NCBI GenBank assembly: GCA_964588325.1
Contig: CAZPOR010000010.1
Span: forward strand, 68,778-132,777
Reading direction: 5' to 3'
Length of the DNA: 64,000 nt
DNA from: Thiovibrio sp964588325
Lineage (GTDB): Bacteria; Desulfobacterota; Desulfobulbia; Desulfobulbales; Desulfurivibrionaceae
Below the pieces are notes generated by a model. That model ran no database searches, was not told the origin of the DNA, and was given only the letters and a program-made list of their open reading frames with translations. A program made the position numbers and the translations under genes. This document shows positions 26,616 to 35,264 of this stretch, piece after piece (position 1 is the first letter of the stretch; the number at the start of each line of letters is the position of its first letter).

Positions 26616-27872
26616 ATGGACGCTGAAAAGAAAATGCATTTTCATACCCGGGTGATTCATGCCGCCCTCACCCCGGGGGAGTGGCAAGGCGCCACCCTGC
26701 CCCCCATTTTTCAGACCGCGGCCCATTGCCACGAGACCGCGGAAAACTTGAGCGACACCTTTGGGGGGCGCACCACCGACCATATCTACGCCCGGCTGAC
26801 CAACCCCACCAACCGGGTGCTGGAGCAGAAGCTGGCCGACCTGGAAGGCGGGCGCGCCGCGGTGTTCATGGCCTCGGGCATGGCGGCGATCACCAACGGT
26901 TGCTTGGCCCTGTTGCGGCCTGGGGACGAGTTTGTCTGCGGCAACTCGCTCTTTATGTCCACCTATCTGCTCTTTGCCAATGTCTTCAAGAAGTACGGGA
27001 TCACGGCCCGCTTTGTCGAGTCCACCGATCTGGCGGCCATGGAGGCGGCGATCAACGAGAAGACCCGGTTTCTCTACCTTGAAACCATCGGCAACCCGAA
27101 GATGGATGTGCCGGACCTGGCCCGGGCAGCGGAACTCGCCCACAGCCACGGGTTGCCCCTGCTGGTGGACAATACCCTGGCCACCCCGTACCTGTGCCGC
27201 CCCCTGGAGCTGGGCGCGGACATCGTCATCCACTCCACGACCAAGTATCTCAGCGGCCACGGCGATGCGGCAGGCGGGGTGGTGATCGACGGGGCGCGCT
27301 TCAACTGGAGCAGCGAGCGGTTTGCAGATTTCGCGCCCTTTGTCGAGCGCAAGGGCGAGCTTGCCTATCTGGATCGGGTCTGGCGGGAGCTGCACATCAA
27401 TTTCGGCACCACCGCAGCGCCGCTCCATGCCTATCTGACCATGCTGGGGCTGGACACCCTGGCCCTGCGGATGGAGCGCCATCTGGCCAATGCCGCGCAG
27501 GTCGCCGCCTTTCTCGCTTCGCACCCCAAGGTGCAATGGGTGAATTACCCCGGCCTTGCCGATCACCCCCAGCATGCGGTGGCGCACAAACAGTTCGCGG
27601 ACTTGGGCTTCGGCGGCATGCTGACCTTCGGCCTGGCGGATCAGGCTGCCTGTTTCCGCTTCATCAACAGCCTGAAGCTGGTCTATCACCTGGCCAACAT
27701 CGGCGACTGCAAGAGCCTGGTGATCCATCCCTATTCCAGCCAATACCTCTCCTTTGCCGAGGAGCCGAAGAAAAATCTCTCCATCACCCCCGATCTGGTG
27801 CGGCTCTCCGTGGGGGTTGAGGCAGCGGAGGATATCATCGACGATCTGGCCCAGGCGCTTGCGAAGATCTAG
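26616..27872 (+). CDS. metY: O-acetylhomoserine sulfhydrylase / homocysteine synthase
   Basis: A 418-aa PLP-dependent Cys/Met metabolism enzyme. Seen are YARLTNPTNRVLEQKLADLEGG, FMASGMAAI, the PLP phosphate-binding region, LLVDNTLATPYLCRPLELGAD and the PLP Lys in HSTTKYLSGHGD. The C-terminal LVIHPYSSQY precedes the specificity loop. With metX directly after it, it most likely adds sulfide to O-acetylhomoserine to make homocysteine. The length (about 420) fits MetY, though MetZ or MetB activity cannot be excluded. CTGGAGAC precedes ATG 26616; the 130-base leader showed no recognisable SAM riboswitch. Confidence 0.9.
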   Translation: MDAEKKMHFHTRVIHAALTPGEWQGATLPPIFQTAAHCHETAENLSDTFGGRTTDHIYARLTNPTNRVLEQKLADLEGGRAAVFMASGMAAITNGCLALLRPGDEFVCGNSLFMSTYLLFANVFKKYGITARFVESTDLAAMEAAINEKTRFLYLETIGNPKMDVPDLARAAELAHSHGLPLLVDNTLATPYLCRPLELGADIVIHSTTKYLSGHGDAAGGVVIDGARFNWSSERFADFAPFVERKGELAYLDRVWRELHINFGTTAAPLHAYLTMLGLDTLALRMERHLANAAQVAAFLASHPKVQWVNYPGLADHPQHAVAHKQFADLGFGGMLTFGLADQAACFRFINSLKLVYHLANIGDCKSLVIHPYSSQYLSFAEEPKKNLSITPDLVRLSVGVEAAEDIIDDLAQALAKI

Positions 27873-27875
27873 GTC

Positions 27876-29030
27876 ATGAACCCGGCCTGCCTCAACCTGG
27901 TCACAAAGCAGTTTTTCACCTTTGGCGAGCCGCCCCACGAGCTGGTGCTCGAAAGCGGCGAGCGTCTGGGCCCGGTGACCATCGCCTACGAAACCCTCGG
28001 CGTCCTGGCCCCGGACAAGGGCAACGCCATCCTGGTGGTCCACGCGCTCACCGGGGATTCCCATGTGGCGGGCTGCTACACCCAGGAGGATGTCAGGCCC
28101 GGCTGGTGGGAGATTATGGTCGGTCCGGGCAAGGCCATTGATACCGAGCGCTATTTCGTCATCTGCGCCAACGTGCTGGGCGGCTGCATGGGCTCCACCG
28201 GCCCTTCCTCGATCAATCCGGCCACCGGCAAGCCCTATGGGGTATCCTTCCCCCTAGTCACCATCGGCGATATGGTCACGGCGCAAAAGGCGCTGATCGA
28301 TCACCTCGGCATCTCCCGCTTGCTCGCGGTGGTGGGCGGCTCGGTGGGCGGCATGCAGGTCCTGGCTTGGTGCGCCCGCTATCCGGAGATGGTCCGGGCG
28401 GCGATTCCCCTGGCCACCACGCCTCGGCATTCCGCCCAGTCAATCGCCTTCAACGAGGTGGCCCGGCAGGCGATCATGGCCGATCCCCATTGGCAAGGGG
28501 GCGATTATTACGGCCAAGCCAAGCCCGACCTTGGCCTGGCCGTGGCCCGGATGATCGGGCACATCACCTATCTCTCCAACGAATCCATGCGGCAGAAGTT
28601 CGGCAGGCAGCTCAAGAGCCGGGATGCCCTTTCCTTTCATTTTGACGCGGGTTTCGAGGTGGAGAGCTACCTGCGTTACCAGGGCAACAAGTTTGTCGAG
28701 CGCTTTGACGCCAATTCGTTTTTGTACCTGACCAAGGCCGCGGATTATTTCGATCTGGACGATTACGCGGCCACCGGGCTGAGCGGGGCGGCAATCAGTT
28801 TCCTGGTGGTGGCCTTCACCTCGGACTGGCTCTACCCCACCGAGCAGTCCCGCGCCCTGGTGCAACTCCTCAAACGCAACGGGCTGGATGTGAGTTTCTG
28901 CGAGATCCAATCGGACTGGGGCCATGACGCCTTCCTGCTGCCCAACGAAAGGCTGCACGCCCTGGTGGCGGCGTTTCTCTCCCGAATTTACCGGGAGGGG
29001 TCTGGGGGAGGGGAAAACCATGCGCTTTGA
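27876..29030 (+). CDS. metX: Homoserine O-acetyltransferase
   Basis: A 384-aa alpha/beta hydrolase-fold enzyme activating homoserine for sulfur incorporation. The nucleophile Ser lies in GGSVGGMQVLAW (usually GGSMGG), with the acid Asp in FTSDWLYPTEQ and His in GHDAFLLP. HALTGDSHVAG and ANVLGGCMGSTGPSS are family signatures. It follows metY by 3 bases and overlaps metW by 11 bases, so the three form one methionine operon. Whether acetyl- or succinyl-CoA is the donor cannot be told from sequence; the MetX family is mostly acetyl. Confidence 0.95.
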   Translation: MNPACLNLVTKQFFTFGEPPHELVLESGERLGPVTIAYETLGVLAPDKGNAILVVHALTGDSHVAGCYTQEDVRPGWWEIMVGPGKAIDTERYFVICANVLGGCMGSTGPSSINPATGKPYGVSFPLVTIGDMVTAQKALIDHLGISRLLAVVGGSVGGMQVLAWCARYPEMVRAAIPLATTPRHSAQSIAFNEVARQAIMADPHWQGGDYYGQAKPDLGLAVARMIGHITYLSNESMRQKFGRQLKSRDALSFHFDAGFEVESYLRYQGNKFVERFDANSFLYLTKAADYFDLDDYAATGLSGAAISFLVVAFTSDWLYPTEQSRALVQLLKRNGLDVSFCEIQSDWGHDAFLLPNERLHALVAAFLSRIYREGSGGGENHAL

Positions 29031-29637
29031 TCTACAGATCATCGCCTCCTGGATTGCGCCCGGCTCACGGGTGCTGGATCTCGGCTGCGGGGAAGGGGAG
29101 CTGCTCCAGTATCTCAAGGAGCACAAAGGGGTGAAGGCCACGGGCATCGAGAAGGACGAGGCCGAGGTGGCGGTCTGTATCTCCAAGGGGCTTTCCGTAC
29201 TCCAGGGGGATTTCAACCTGGAGGTGGCCGATTATCCGCCGGACAGTTTCGACTACATCGTCATCAGCCAGACCCTGCAACAGGTCTACGAACCGGTCAC
29301 GCTCATCGAGACCCTGCTGGCCATCGGCAAAAAGGTCATTGTCAGTTTCCCCAACTTCAGCTTCTGGCGCATCCGCTTGCAGCTTCTTTTCGCGGGCTAT
29401 GCCCCGAAAAGCACAGAATTGCCCTACGAATGGTACAACACCCCGAACATCCGGGTGATCACCCTGCGGGATTTCCGCAACTTTGCACGGGAAAAGGAGA
29501 TCGCCATCCTCAAGGAGGTGGCGATCAACACCCACCGGCAACAGGAAACCGGGAATATCGTCACCTTTCTCCCCAACCTGCGGGCCACCTACGGCATTTT
29601 TTTGGTCGGGCGCGATGATCGGGAGGAGGCGGGTTGA
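29020..29637 (+). CDS. metW: Methionine biosynthesis protein MetW
   Basis: A 205-aa methyltransferase-fold protein. Motif I is SRVLDLGCGEGELLQYL, followed by TGIEKDEAEV and DFNLEVADYPPDSFDYIV. FPNFSFWRIRLQLLFAGYAP and EWYNTPNIRVIT are highly typical of MetW. It is usually found fused to or paired with metX and is required for, or stimulates, homoserine acetylation. ATG 29020 overlaps the end of metX; the longer in-frame start at 28924 is a shadow of metX. Confidence 0.94.
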   Translation: MRFDLQIIASWIAPGSRVLDLGCGEGELLQYLKEHKGVKATGIEKDEAEVAVCISKGLSVLQGDFNLEVADYPPDSFDYIVISQTLQQVYEPVTLIETLLAIGKKVIVSFPNFSFWRIRLQLLFAGYAPKSTELPYEWYNTPNIRVITLRDFRNFAREKEIAILKEVAINTHRQQETGNIVTFLPNLRATYGIFLVGRDDREEAG

Positions 29638-29661
29638 GGGGGACAAAAGGGTGCGAAAAAC

Positions 29662-29991
29662 TTATTTTTCAAGCCCTGACTTCGAGACTCTCCGGCCGGC
29701 GGAGCGCGTAGTGAGACGTGAAGGGGTTTCGACTAATCTTCCACTGACATATTTATGGAGAATGCTGGCGATAAGGGTTTGATAGGGAACACCATCCTCC
29801 AGCGCCCGTGCCTGTATGTCCATTAAATCAGGGGAAGATAGACGAATATTCACACGGCGGTCTTTTAGAAAGGTGGCCTGCGCGGCGGCCTTATATTCCC
29901 CTTTTTTCTTCGCGGATGGTTTTGTTGAGATCAGATCGCCTTTTTCATAGGCGTCTAAAATATCTTTTTCAAACTCATCGAGTTTTTTCAT
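29662..29991 (-). CDS. brnA: BrnA-like CopG family antitoxin with C-terminal extension
   Basis: A 109-aa antitoxin. KDRRVNIRLSSPDLMDIQARALEDG and PYQTLIASILHKYVSG form the ribbon-helix-helix DNA-binding segment. It should neutralise the adjacent toxin and repress the pair. Its 5' end overlaps the toxin gene by 17 bases. Family members usually stop soon after YVSGRL; here about 20 extra residues (VETPSRLTTRS onward, basic and Ser-rich) run to 29662, suggesting that the original stop was lost and downstream DNA is read through. Confidence 0.82.
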   Translation of the reverse strand: MKKLDEFEKDILDAYEKGDLISTKPSAKKKGEYKAAAQATFLKDRRVNIRLSSPDLMDIQARALEDGVPYQTLIASILHKYVSGRLVETPSRLTTRSAGRRVSKSGLEK

Positions 29992-30271
29992 CTCTATTTC
30001 CTCCTGCCAAATAATCTCTGGTTGCCTTGCGGCTGGGAATAATCGTTTTCAAAAAGTAGTAATCAGCCTCTTCTACAAATGGAACGAGATAAATGTAACC
30101 ATCCAACGCCACAACAAGGATACGTTGGTTTGGATACTTTGATTCGTTGGGGTGCTGCAAGATGTCAAGGAGGCCATCGCCTTCCAGGGCAAGCACAATC
30201 TCTTCGAAGGAAACTTCTCGTTCACCCTTGAGTTGTTCGTTTTTTTCATGATTCCATCGAAATGTCTTCAT
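29975..30271 (-). CDS. brnT: BrnT-like toxin of a type II toxin-antitoxin pair
   Basis: A 98-aa protein with FRWNHEKNEQLKGEREVSFEEIV at the N-terminus, then YPNQRILVVALDGYIYLVPFVE and FLKTIIPSRKATRDY, matching the BrnT-like RNase-fold toxin family. BrnT cleaves RNA and is held by the CopG-type antitoxin encoded downstream. The toxin-first order with an overlapping antitoxin is typical. The pair sits between the methionine operon and a MarR gene and has lower GC content than its neighbours, which suggests acquisition by transfer. Confidence 0.82.
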   Translation of the reverse strand: MKTFRWNHEKNEQLKGEREVSFEEIVLALEGDGLLDILQHPNESKYPNQRILVVALDGYIYLVPFVEEADYYFLKTIIPSRKATRDYLAGGNRDEKTR

Positions 30272-30395
30272 GGCAAAATCATACCTCGGTGTGTGCCTAT
30301 TGTCATCACTTTTTTATGTTCGCTCGTTTTTCGTCTAGGGGCCGGGCAAGGGAATTCGACGGGCATGAACACTCTTGTTACAGCACACTACCTCT

Positions 30396-30842
30396 TCACA
30401 TCTGACCGATGATTTTTCCCAGCACACCGCTGAACAGCCGCTGCTCCTCTTCCGATAGGGTAGCGGTGATCTCCTCGGTGAGGCGCAGATGGTACTGGTG
30501 GTGTTCGGCAAAAAGGGTCTGCCCCTTTTCGGTCAGCGCAATCAGGTAGGAGCGACGGTCTGTTTCGTGGGGGGTTCTTTTGAGCAGCCCCTGCTGCTCC
30601 AGCCGGTCGATCATCACGGTGAGGGTGCCGGTTGTTACGCCCATTTTCTTGGCCAGCTCCTTCATGCGCAAGGGGGCGCCGTGGGCTCCTTCGGCTCCGT
30701 GGCCGACGATCTCGATGGTGTGCATCTGGGCGGGGGAAAGGCCGGAGCTTTTCACCACGTCCTGCTCCCAGGAGGAGAGCTTTTCATACAGTTCCACGAG
30801 CTGATGGGAAAGCTTGGCAACCTCGCTCATCGGGGCAGACAT
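30396..30842 (-). CDS. MarR family transcriptional regulator
   Basis: A 148-aa winged-helix regulator. The recognition region is APLRMKELAKKMGVTTGTLTVMIDRLEQQGLLKRTPHETDRRSYLIALTEKG with the wing DRRS. Flanking helices form the dimer. It overlaps the end of the metal-efflux gene by 16 bases and is probably co-transcribed with it, so it likely controls that transporter in response to a metal or stress cue. A 15-base palindrome upstream of the efflux gene (31897-31911) is a candidate operator. The start could also be at 30830. Confidence 0.9.
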   Translation of the reverse strand: MSAPMSEVAKLSHQLVELYEKLSSWEQDVVKSSGLSPAQMHTIEIVGHGAEGAHGAPLRMKELAKKMGVTTGTLTVMIDRLEQQGLLKRTPHETDRRSYLIALTEKGQTLFAEHHQYHLRLTEEITATLSEEEQRLFSGVLGKIIGQM

Positions 30843-31774
30843 GGCTCGTCCTCGCAGGTGTGGATCTCCACGGTGAGATGGGAAAGGCTGGGGAAATCGC
30901 GCAGCAGCTCCTTGTAGTAGCCGGTCTTCTGCGGATAATGGGTGACAATGGAGAGGATGGCCGCGTACTGGGCCGGGCCGACCTTCCAGACGTGCATGTC
31001 CGCGATCCGGTTATCGAGTGTCCCCTCGATTTTTTCCTTGATGGCACCAAGCTCCTTGGCGCTGATGCTGCCGTCCAGCAGGATGGAGCCGGTTTCCCGG
31101 ATCAGGCCGTAGGCCCAGCGGGAGATGACCAGGGCGCCGACGATGCCCATCAGGGGATCGAGCCAGTTCCAGCCGAAGTATTTACCGAAGAGCAGCGCTC
31201 CGATGGCCAGCAGCGAGGTCAGGGCGTCGGCCATGACGTGCAGGTAGGCGGCCTTGAGGTTGTGGTCGTGGTGATGGTGGTGATGATGGCCGTCCTCGTC
31301 ATGGCTGTGGCCGTGGTCATGGTGGCCTTGCAGGAGAAAGGCGCAGGCGATATTGACCAGCAACCCCAGGACCGCCACGCCGATGGCCTCGTTGAAATGG
31401 ATCGGCTGCGGACTGAATATCCGCTGGCCCGACTCGACGAGCATGATCAGGGCAACGACGATCAGAGCGATGGCGCTGGCAAAGCCGCCCAGGACGCTGA
31501 CCTTGCCGGTGCCAAAGGCAAAGGCCTTGTTGTGTGCGTGTTTTTGGGCGAAACGGTAGGCGAAGATCGTGATCAGGAAGGCGGCGACATGGGTGCCCAT
31601 GTGCCAGCCGTCGGCGAGCAAAGCCATGGAGCCATAGGCCATGCCTGCGCCGATCTCAAACAGCATGGTAATGGCGGTGATGAGCAGCACCTGCCGGGTG
31701 CGCTTTTCGCCGTGTTCCTGAATTACGGCGAAATCATGGGGATGCTGCCAGGCGTCAAGGGAATGGGCGTGCAT
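30827..31774 (-). CDS. dmeF: Cation diffusion facilitator, DmeF-like metal exporter
   Basis: A 315-aa inner-membrane exporter with six transmembrane helices. The N-terminus MHAHSLDAWQHPHDF is the hallmark of DmeF, a Co/Ni/Zn exporter. LLADGWHMGTH and MADALTS carry the HxxxD/D metal-site residues of helices 2 and 5. Between helices 4 and 5 a His-rich loop (HHDHGHSHDEDGHHHHHHH) would collect metal. The C-terminal cytoplasmic domain has DMHVWKVG and ends HTCEDEPCLPR. ATG 31774 follows AGAGAGG. The marR gene is downstream and overlapping. Confidence 0.9.
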   Translation of the reverse strand: MHAHSLDAWQHPHDFAVIQEHGEKRTRQVLLITAITMLFEIGAGMAYGSMALLADGWHMGTHVAAFLITIFAYRFAQKHAHNKAFAFGTGKVSVLGGFASAIALIVVALIMLVESGQRIFSPQPIHFNEAIGVAVLGLLVNIACAFLLQGHHDHGHSHDEDGHHHHHHHDHNLKAAYLHVMADALTSLLAIGALLFGKYFGWNWLDPLMGIVGALVISRWAYGLIRETGSILLDGSISAKELGAIKEKIEGTLDNRIADMHVWKVGPAQYAAILSIVTHYPQKTGYYKELLRDFPSLSHLTVEIHTCEDEPCLPR

Positions 31775-31896
31775 TGGAACCTCTCTCTTTATAAAAAGTG
31801 TTGCCCGATGCGCTTCCGGTGAAAGTTCTTCCCGGCAGGAAGGCAAGGGGTAAAGAGAGGGGAGAATACAGAGGAGTTGTTTGATTGTCAAGATGT

Positions 31897-31911
31897 TTGT
31901 TTGTCAAACAA
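31897..31911. promoter_or_regulatory. Palindromic operator candidate upstream of dmeF-marR
   Basis: TTGTTTGTCAAACAA is a perfect 7-1-7 palindrome 122 bases before dmeF; another TTGTTTGA half-site is at 31877-31884. MarR proteins bind palindromes of this size, so autoregulation by the downstream MarR is plausible. No protein-DNA evidence is available. Confidence 0.5.
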
Positions 31912-31943
31912 TATTGCTGGGCCGGAAGAAGATTGAAGGAAAG

Positions 31944-31982
31944 AAAAAACCGGCACGGGAAATGTCCCGCGCCGGTTTTTTC
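31944..31982 (-). terminator. Bidirectional-looking terminator of the cyd operon
   Basis: Arms built around AACCGGCACGGG and CCCGCGCCGGTT pair with one mismatch around a short loop, with A and T runs on either side. It follows the 30-aa gene by 18 bases and would end the cydA-cydB transcript. Confidence 0.85.
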
Positions 31983-31999
31983 TTCCAGTTTGTTGAGGC

Positions 32000-32092
32000 T
32001 TACAGCAGGTCGGTTTTTTTGAGGGCAATGATGGCGCCCTGGTACGAGACAACCAGCACCAGCAGCCAGCCGACAAGCAGAATTGTATTCAT
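32000..32092 (-). CDS. 30-aa CydX-like small membrane protein
   Basis: A very short gene read from the DNA: ATG 32092, TAA at 32000-32002, with GGAGCACTCC upstream and 18 bases after cydB. The product is a single transmembrane helix (LLVGWLLVLVVSYQGAIIAL) with KKTDLL at the C-terminus. CydX/CydS-type subunits of 30-40 residues stabilise the hemes of cytochrome bd and are encoded directly after cydB, so this is probably the third subunit. Sequence similarity to E. coli CydX is not obvious; the call rests on position, size and topology. Confidence 0.7.
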   Translation of the reverse strand: MNTILLVGWLLVLVVSYQGAIIALKKTDLL

Positions 32093-32110
32093 GGAGTGCT
32101 CCTTTATCGG

Positions 32111-33247
32111 TTAATACATTTCCTTGGCGTCTTCACCGTTCAGTTCGGCCAGGGTCAGTTGTTTCGCATTCATCAGCTTCCAGACATAGGCGATATAGGC
32201 CAGGACAAAGGGCACCGCCAGGGCCACATAGCTCATGGTCGTGAGGGTGTATTTGCTGCTAGAGGCGTTATAAATGGTAAGGCTCGATTGCAGGTCGCTT
32301 AACGACGGATAAAAGGCGGTGTTGTTGTAGCCGGCCAGGGAAAAGATCGCCAGTCCAACCAGCACGGTGCCGATGCCCCCGAACCAGATGCCGCTGTTTT
32401 TGTTGAGAAAACCGGTGGCCGCCACGCCATAGATCACCGAACCCAGCCCCGCCAGAAGCAGGGTCAGCACCACTGGCATGGCCAGCAGATTGTTGAGATA
32501 TTTGCCCTTCTCCATGAACACCGTGCCGGTTTCAGGGTTCACCGCAAACCCGTCCATGGTGACAAAGCTGATCAGGATGGTGAGCAAAAATGGCAGGGCC
32601 CAGAGCAGGTTGATCCAGGTCGCCTTGCGGGCGCGTTTGACCAGGGGGGCATGGTCGATGTGGCTCACGATGTACATGGCCCCCAAAATCCGGGCCAGGA
32701 ATACCAGAAACAGGCCAAAGGCCAGGTTGAACGGGTTGAGCGCCGCTTCCAGTCCGCGATAGGGGGTATCCCAGGTCACGGAGTTGTAAAGGTTGAGACT
32801 GAAACGGGAGCCGGTGAAAAAGGTGCCCACCGCCGCGCCGATCAGGATAAGGCCGACGCTGCCGTTGATGGCCATGAAGATTTCATAGGTCCTCGCTCCG
32901 AGGACGTTGTCGGGTTTCTTGCGGTATTCGTAGCTCACCGCCTGGACGATAAAGGTGAAGAGGATGAGCATCCACACCCAGTAGGCCCCGCCGAAGCTGG
33001 TGGCGTAAAAGAGCGGGAAGGCGGCGAACAGGGCGCCGCCGAAGAGGACCAGAGTGGTGAAGGTGAGTTCCCACTTGCGGCCCATGGCGTTGATGATGAG
33101 CGTTTTCTCCTCTTCGGTGGAGGCCAGGGTGAAAATCAGGGTCTGGCCGCCCTGGACAAAGGTCAGGAAGAGGAAGAGCGACCCCACCACGGAGGCGATC
33201 AGCCACCAGAGTTGCTGCAGAGTTGAGTGATCCAGGTTTCCTATCAT
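32111..33247 (-). CDS. cydB: Cytochrome bd oxidase subunit II
   Basis: A 378-aa polytopic protein with about nine transmembrane helices. LWWLIASVVGSLFLFLTFVQGGQTL opens the protein, GRKWELTFTTLVLFGGALFAAFPLFYATSF is the usual second-helix region, and SYEYRKKPDNV follows. It forms the quinol oxidase core with CydA and helps hold hemes. In an anaerobe the enzyme removes oxygen with high affinity and conserves energy from it. It follows cydA by 4 bases. Confidence 0.93.
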   Translation of the reverse strand: MIGNLDHSTLQQLWWLIASVVGSLFLFLTFVQGGQTLIFTLASTEEEKTLIINAMGRKWELTFTTLVLFGGALFAAFPLFYATSFGGAYWVWMLILFTFIVQAVSYEYRKKPDNVLGARTYEIFMAINGSVGLILIGAAVGTFFTGSRFSLNLYNSVTWDTPYRGLEAALNPFNLAFGLFLVFLARILGAMYIVSHIDHAPLVKRARKATWINLLWALPFLLTILISFVTMDGFAVNPETGTVFMEKGKYLNNLLAMPVVLTLLLAGLGSVIYGVAATGFLNKNSGIWFGGIGTVLVGLAIFSLAGYNNTAFYPSLSDLQSSLTIYNASSSKYTLTTMSYVALAVPFVLAYIAYVWKLMNAKQLTLAELNGEDAKEMY

Positions 33248-33251
33248 TGTG

Positions 33252-34781
33252 TTATGCCTCCGGTCCGATCTTGATTTGCTTCATCATAATGCGAATCTCC
33301 GCCAGTAGCAGCGCGGTGAACAGGGTGAGAAAGATGAAGAAGGTGGTCTGCACGTTGCTGGCGGCAATATTGGTGACGGCCACGCCCACCGGCAGCAGAC
33401 CCTGGATGGCCCAGGGCTGCCTTCCCACCTCGGCCACGATCCACCCGGCCTGCTGGGCCACATAGCCGAGAAAGATGGAAAAGAAACAGGCCAGGTTGAG
33501 CCAGCGCTGGTACTCCAGGGTGCCCTTGAAGGCGAAGTAAAGCACCAGCAGGAAGATCACCGGGAAGAGGGTCCCCAGCACCACCATGATATGAAAGCTG
33601 TAGAAGGTTGTGGCCACCGGAGGCGCGGCCTCAACCGGGCTGTTCAGGTGGCCGTAGCCGAGATCGCCCTTGTGCTGGTCAAAAATGGCCAGGGCTGCTG
33701 CGGCGTCCGCCTCATTCCCTGTATCCTTGGCATACTTGTATCGCGCCAGCTCGGCCAGGGCGATCTTGCCGGTGACCATCCGCTGTTCGGCGCCCACAAT
33801 ATTGCGTTCGGCATTGCCGAAGACAAGATCGTTGATCCCCGGCACAAAACTGTTTGGATCCCGGTTGGCCAGGATCGAAAGCAGGCCGGGTACTTTCACC
33901 TCCTGATAGAAGGCGGGCAGGTCGTCGCCCGGTTGTTTGCTGGAGTTGATGATGCCCATGGCGACGAGGGGGGCCTTTTCCTGCCCCACGTACAGCCCTT
34001 CCATGGCCGCCAGTTTCATGGGTTGCCTCTGGGCCACGCTAAAGGCTGCTTCATCGCCGGTGAGGCCGACAAAGAGGGAGGCGATGAAACCGAAGACTGC
34101 GGCGACCACCATGCTGCGCTTGGCCATTTTCTGATGCCGCTCCTGCAGGAGAAAAAGAGCCGAGATGCCAACGACAAAGAGGGCGGCGAGCAGAAAAGCG
34201 GAGCTGGTGGTGTGGGTGAACTTGTGCACCGCCACCGGAGAGAGGGCGACCTCCCAGAAGTTCTGCATCTCAAAACGGGCTGTGTCGGGATTGAAGGCCA
34301 TGCCGACGGGGAACTGCATCCAGCCGTTGGCCACGAGAATCCAGACCGCCGAGAGGTTGGAGCCCACGGCCACCATCCAGGTGGAAAAAAGGTGGAATCC
34401 CTTGGAGACCCGCTGCCAGCCGAAGAACATCACGGCAAAGAAGGTGGCCTCGATAAAGAAGGCGAAGATGCCCTCGATGGCCAGGGGGGCGCCGAAGATG
34501 TCGCCCACCATCCAGGAGTAGTTGGACCAGTTGGTGCCGAACTCGAATTCCAGGATGATGCCGGTGGCCACCCCGATGGCGAAGTTGATGCCAAAGAGGG
34601 TCATCCAGAATTTGGTCAGTTTTTTCCATTCCTCGTTGCCGGTTTTGACGTAGATGGACTCAAAAAAGGCGAGGAGAAAGGACAACCCCAGGGTTAACGG
34701 TACAAAAATCCAATGATACATGGCGGTCAGGGCGAATTGCGCCCTGGCCCAATCCACCGTGGTTAGGATTTGATCTCCCAC
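33252..34781 (-). CDS. cydA: Cytochrome bd oxidase subunit I
   Basis: A 509-aa polytopic quinol oxidase subunit carrying hemes b558, b595 and d. WARAQFALTAMYHWIFVPLTLG near the N-terminus provides the conserved His. GVATGIILEFEFGTNW, EGIFAFFIEATFF, and the HKFTHTTSSAFLL region with another ligand His are clear. The quinol-binding periplasmic Q loop is a moderately long insert (about 260-390) without the extended form of E. coli. It heads the cydA-cydB-small gene operon; an Rrf2 regulator and a DUF4492 gene lie just upstream. Confidence 0.95.
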   Translation of the reverse strand: MGDQILTTVDWARAQFALTAMYHWIFVPLTLGLSFLLAFFESIYVKTGNEEWKKLTKFWMTLFGINFAIGVATGIILEFEFGTNWSNYSWMVGDIFGAPLAIEGIFAFFIEATFFAVMFFGWQRVSKGFHLFSTWMVAVGSNLSAVWILVANGWMQFPVGMAFNPDTARFEMQNFWEVALSPVAVHKFTHTTSSAFLLAALFVVGISALFLLQERHQKMAKRSMVVAAVFGFIASLFVGLTGDEAAFSVAQRQPMKLAAMEGLYVGQEKAPLVAMGIINSSKQPGDDLPAFYQEVKVPGLLSILANRDPNSFVPGINDLVFGNAERNIVGAEQRMVTGKIALAELARYKYAKDTGNEADAAAALAIFDQHKGDLGYGHLNSPVEAAPPVATTFYSFHIMVVLGTLFPVIFLLVLYFAFKGTLEYQRWLNLACFFSIFLGYVAQQAGWIVAEVGRQPWAIQGLLPVGVAVTNIAASNVQTTFFIFLTLFTALLLAEIRIMMKQIKIGPEA

Positions 34782-34968
34782 AATATCCTCCTTCTGTGTG
34801 ATGGCGGCAGGAGCACGCTCCCGCCATGGTTAAGCCGCTGTTCCAAGCAACTTGGTCATTTCGTTTGGGCTAATCGGCAGGAAGAGCCGGTAAGGATCGC
34901 CCGGAATTGTCCAGCCTGTTTGGTGGCGGCTCCTAAAAAAAGCGGTAAAAAAAGCCGGAATGCATGAA

Positions 34969-35193
34969 TCAGCGGGCAGACTGTGCTCTGGTCAGGTTTT
35001 CCAGAACATGTTCAGCCCGGTCGCGCTCGTTGTGAAACGTGGTGTTGAGATAGTTGGGAAAGAAAAAAATCTTGAGAACGGCAAACATGATGAACAGTTT
35101 GACGGCGATGATTTTCCACAGGGTTTTCCCCACCACCATGGAGCGGAAGCCGTCTCGATAAAAAGAATACAGTTGTTTCGGCAGAGTGGTCAT
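34969..35193 (-). CDS. DUF4492 small protein associated with cytochrome bd
   Basis: A 74-aa protein with YSFYRDGFRSMVVGKTLWKIIAVKLFIMFAVLKIFFFPNYLN, the DUF4492 pattern: an amphipathic start, one transmembrane helix and a charged tail ending VLENLTRAQSAR. DUF4492 genes occur next to cydAB in many anaerobes, so it may assist assembly or act as an accessory subunit; the function is unproven. It lies 187 bases upstream of cydA. Confidence 0.85.
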   Translation of the reverse strand: MTTLPKQLYSFYRDGFRSMVVGKTLWKIIAVKLFIMFAVLKIFFFPNYLNTTFHNERDRAEHVLENLTRAQSAR

Positions 35194-35264
35194 GGATGAG
35201 TTCCTCAGCGGATAAAAAAGATCCTGTTTCTTTGTTGTATATGGAGGACATTTGCCCGGTCAAA

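Noticed and set aside
26526..28064. Open frame of about 510 codons opposite metY
   Set aside because: Antisense shadow; the plus strand encodes a complete PLP enzyme with all motifs.
31262..31330. Low-complexity His-coding repeat as a tandem repeat or artefact
   Set aside because: It is the His-rich metal-binding loop normal for DmeF-type exporters.
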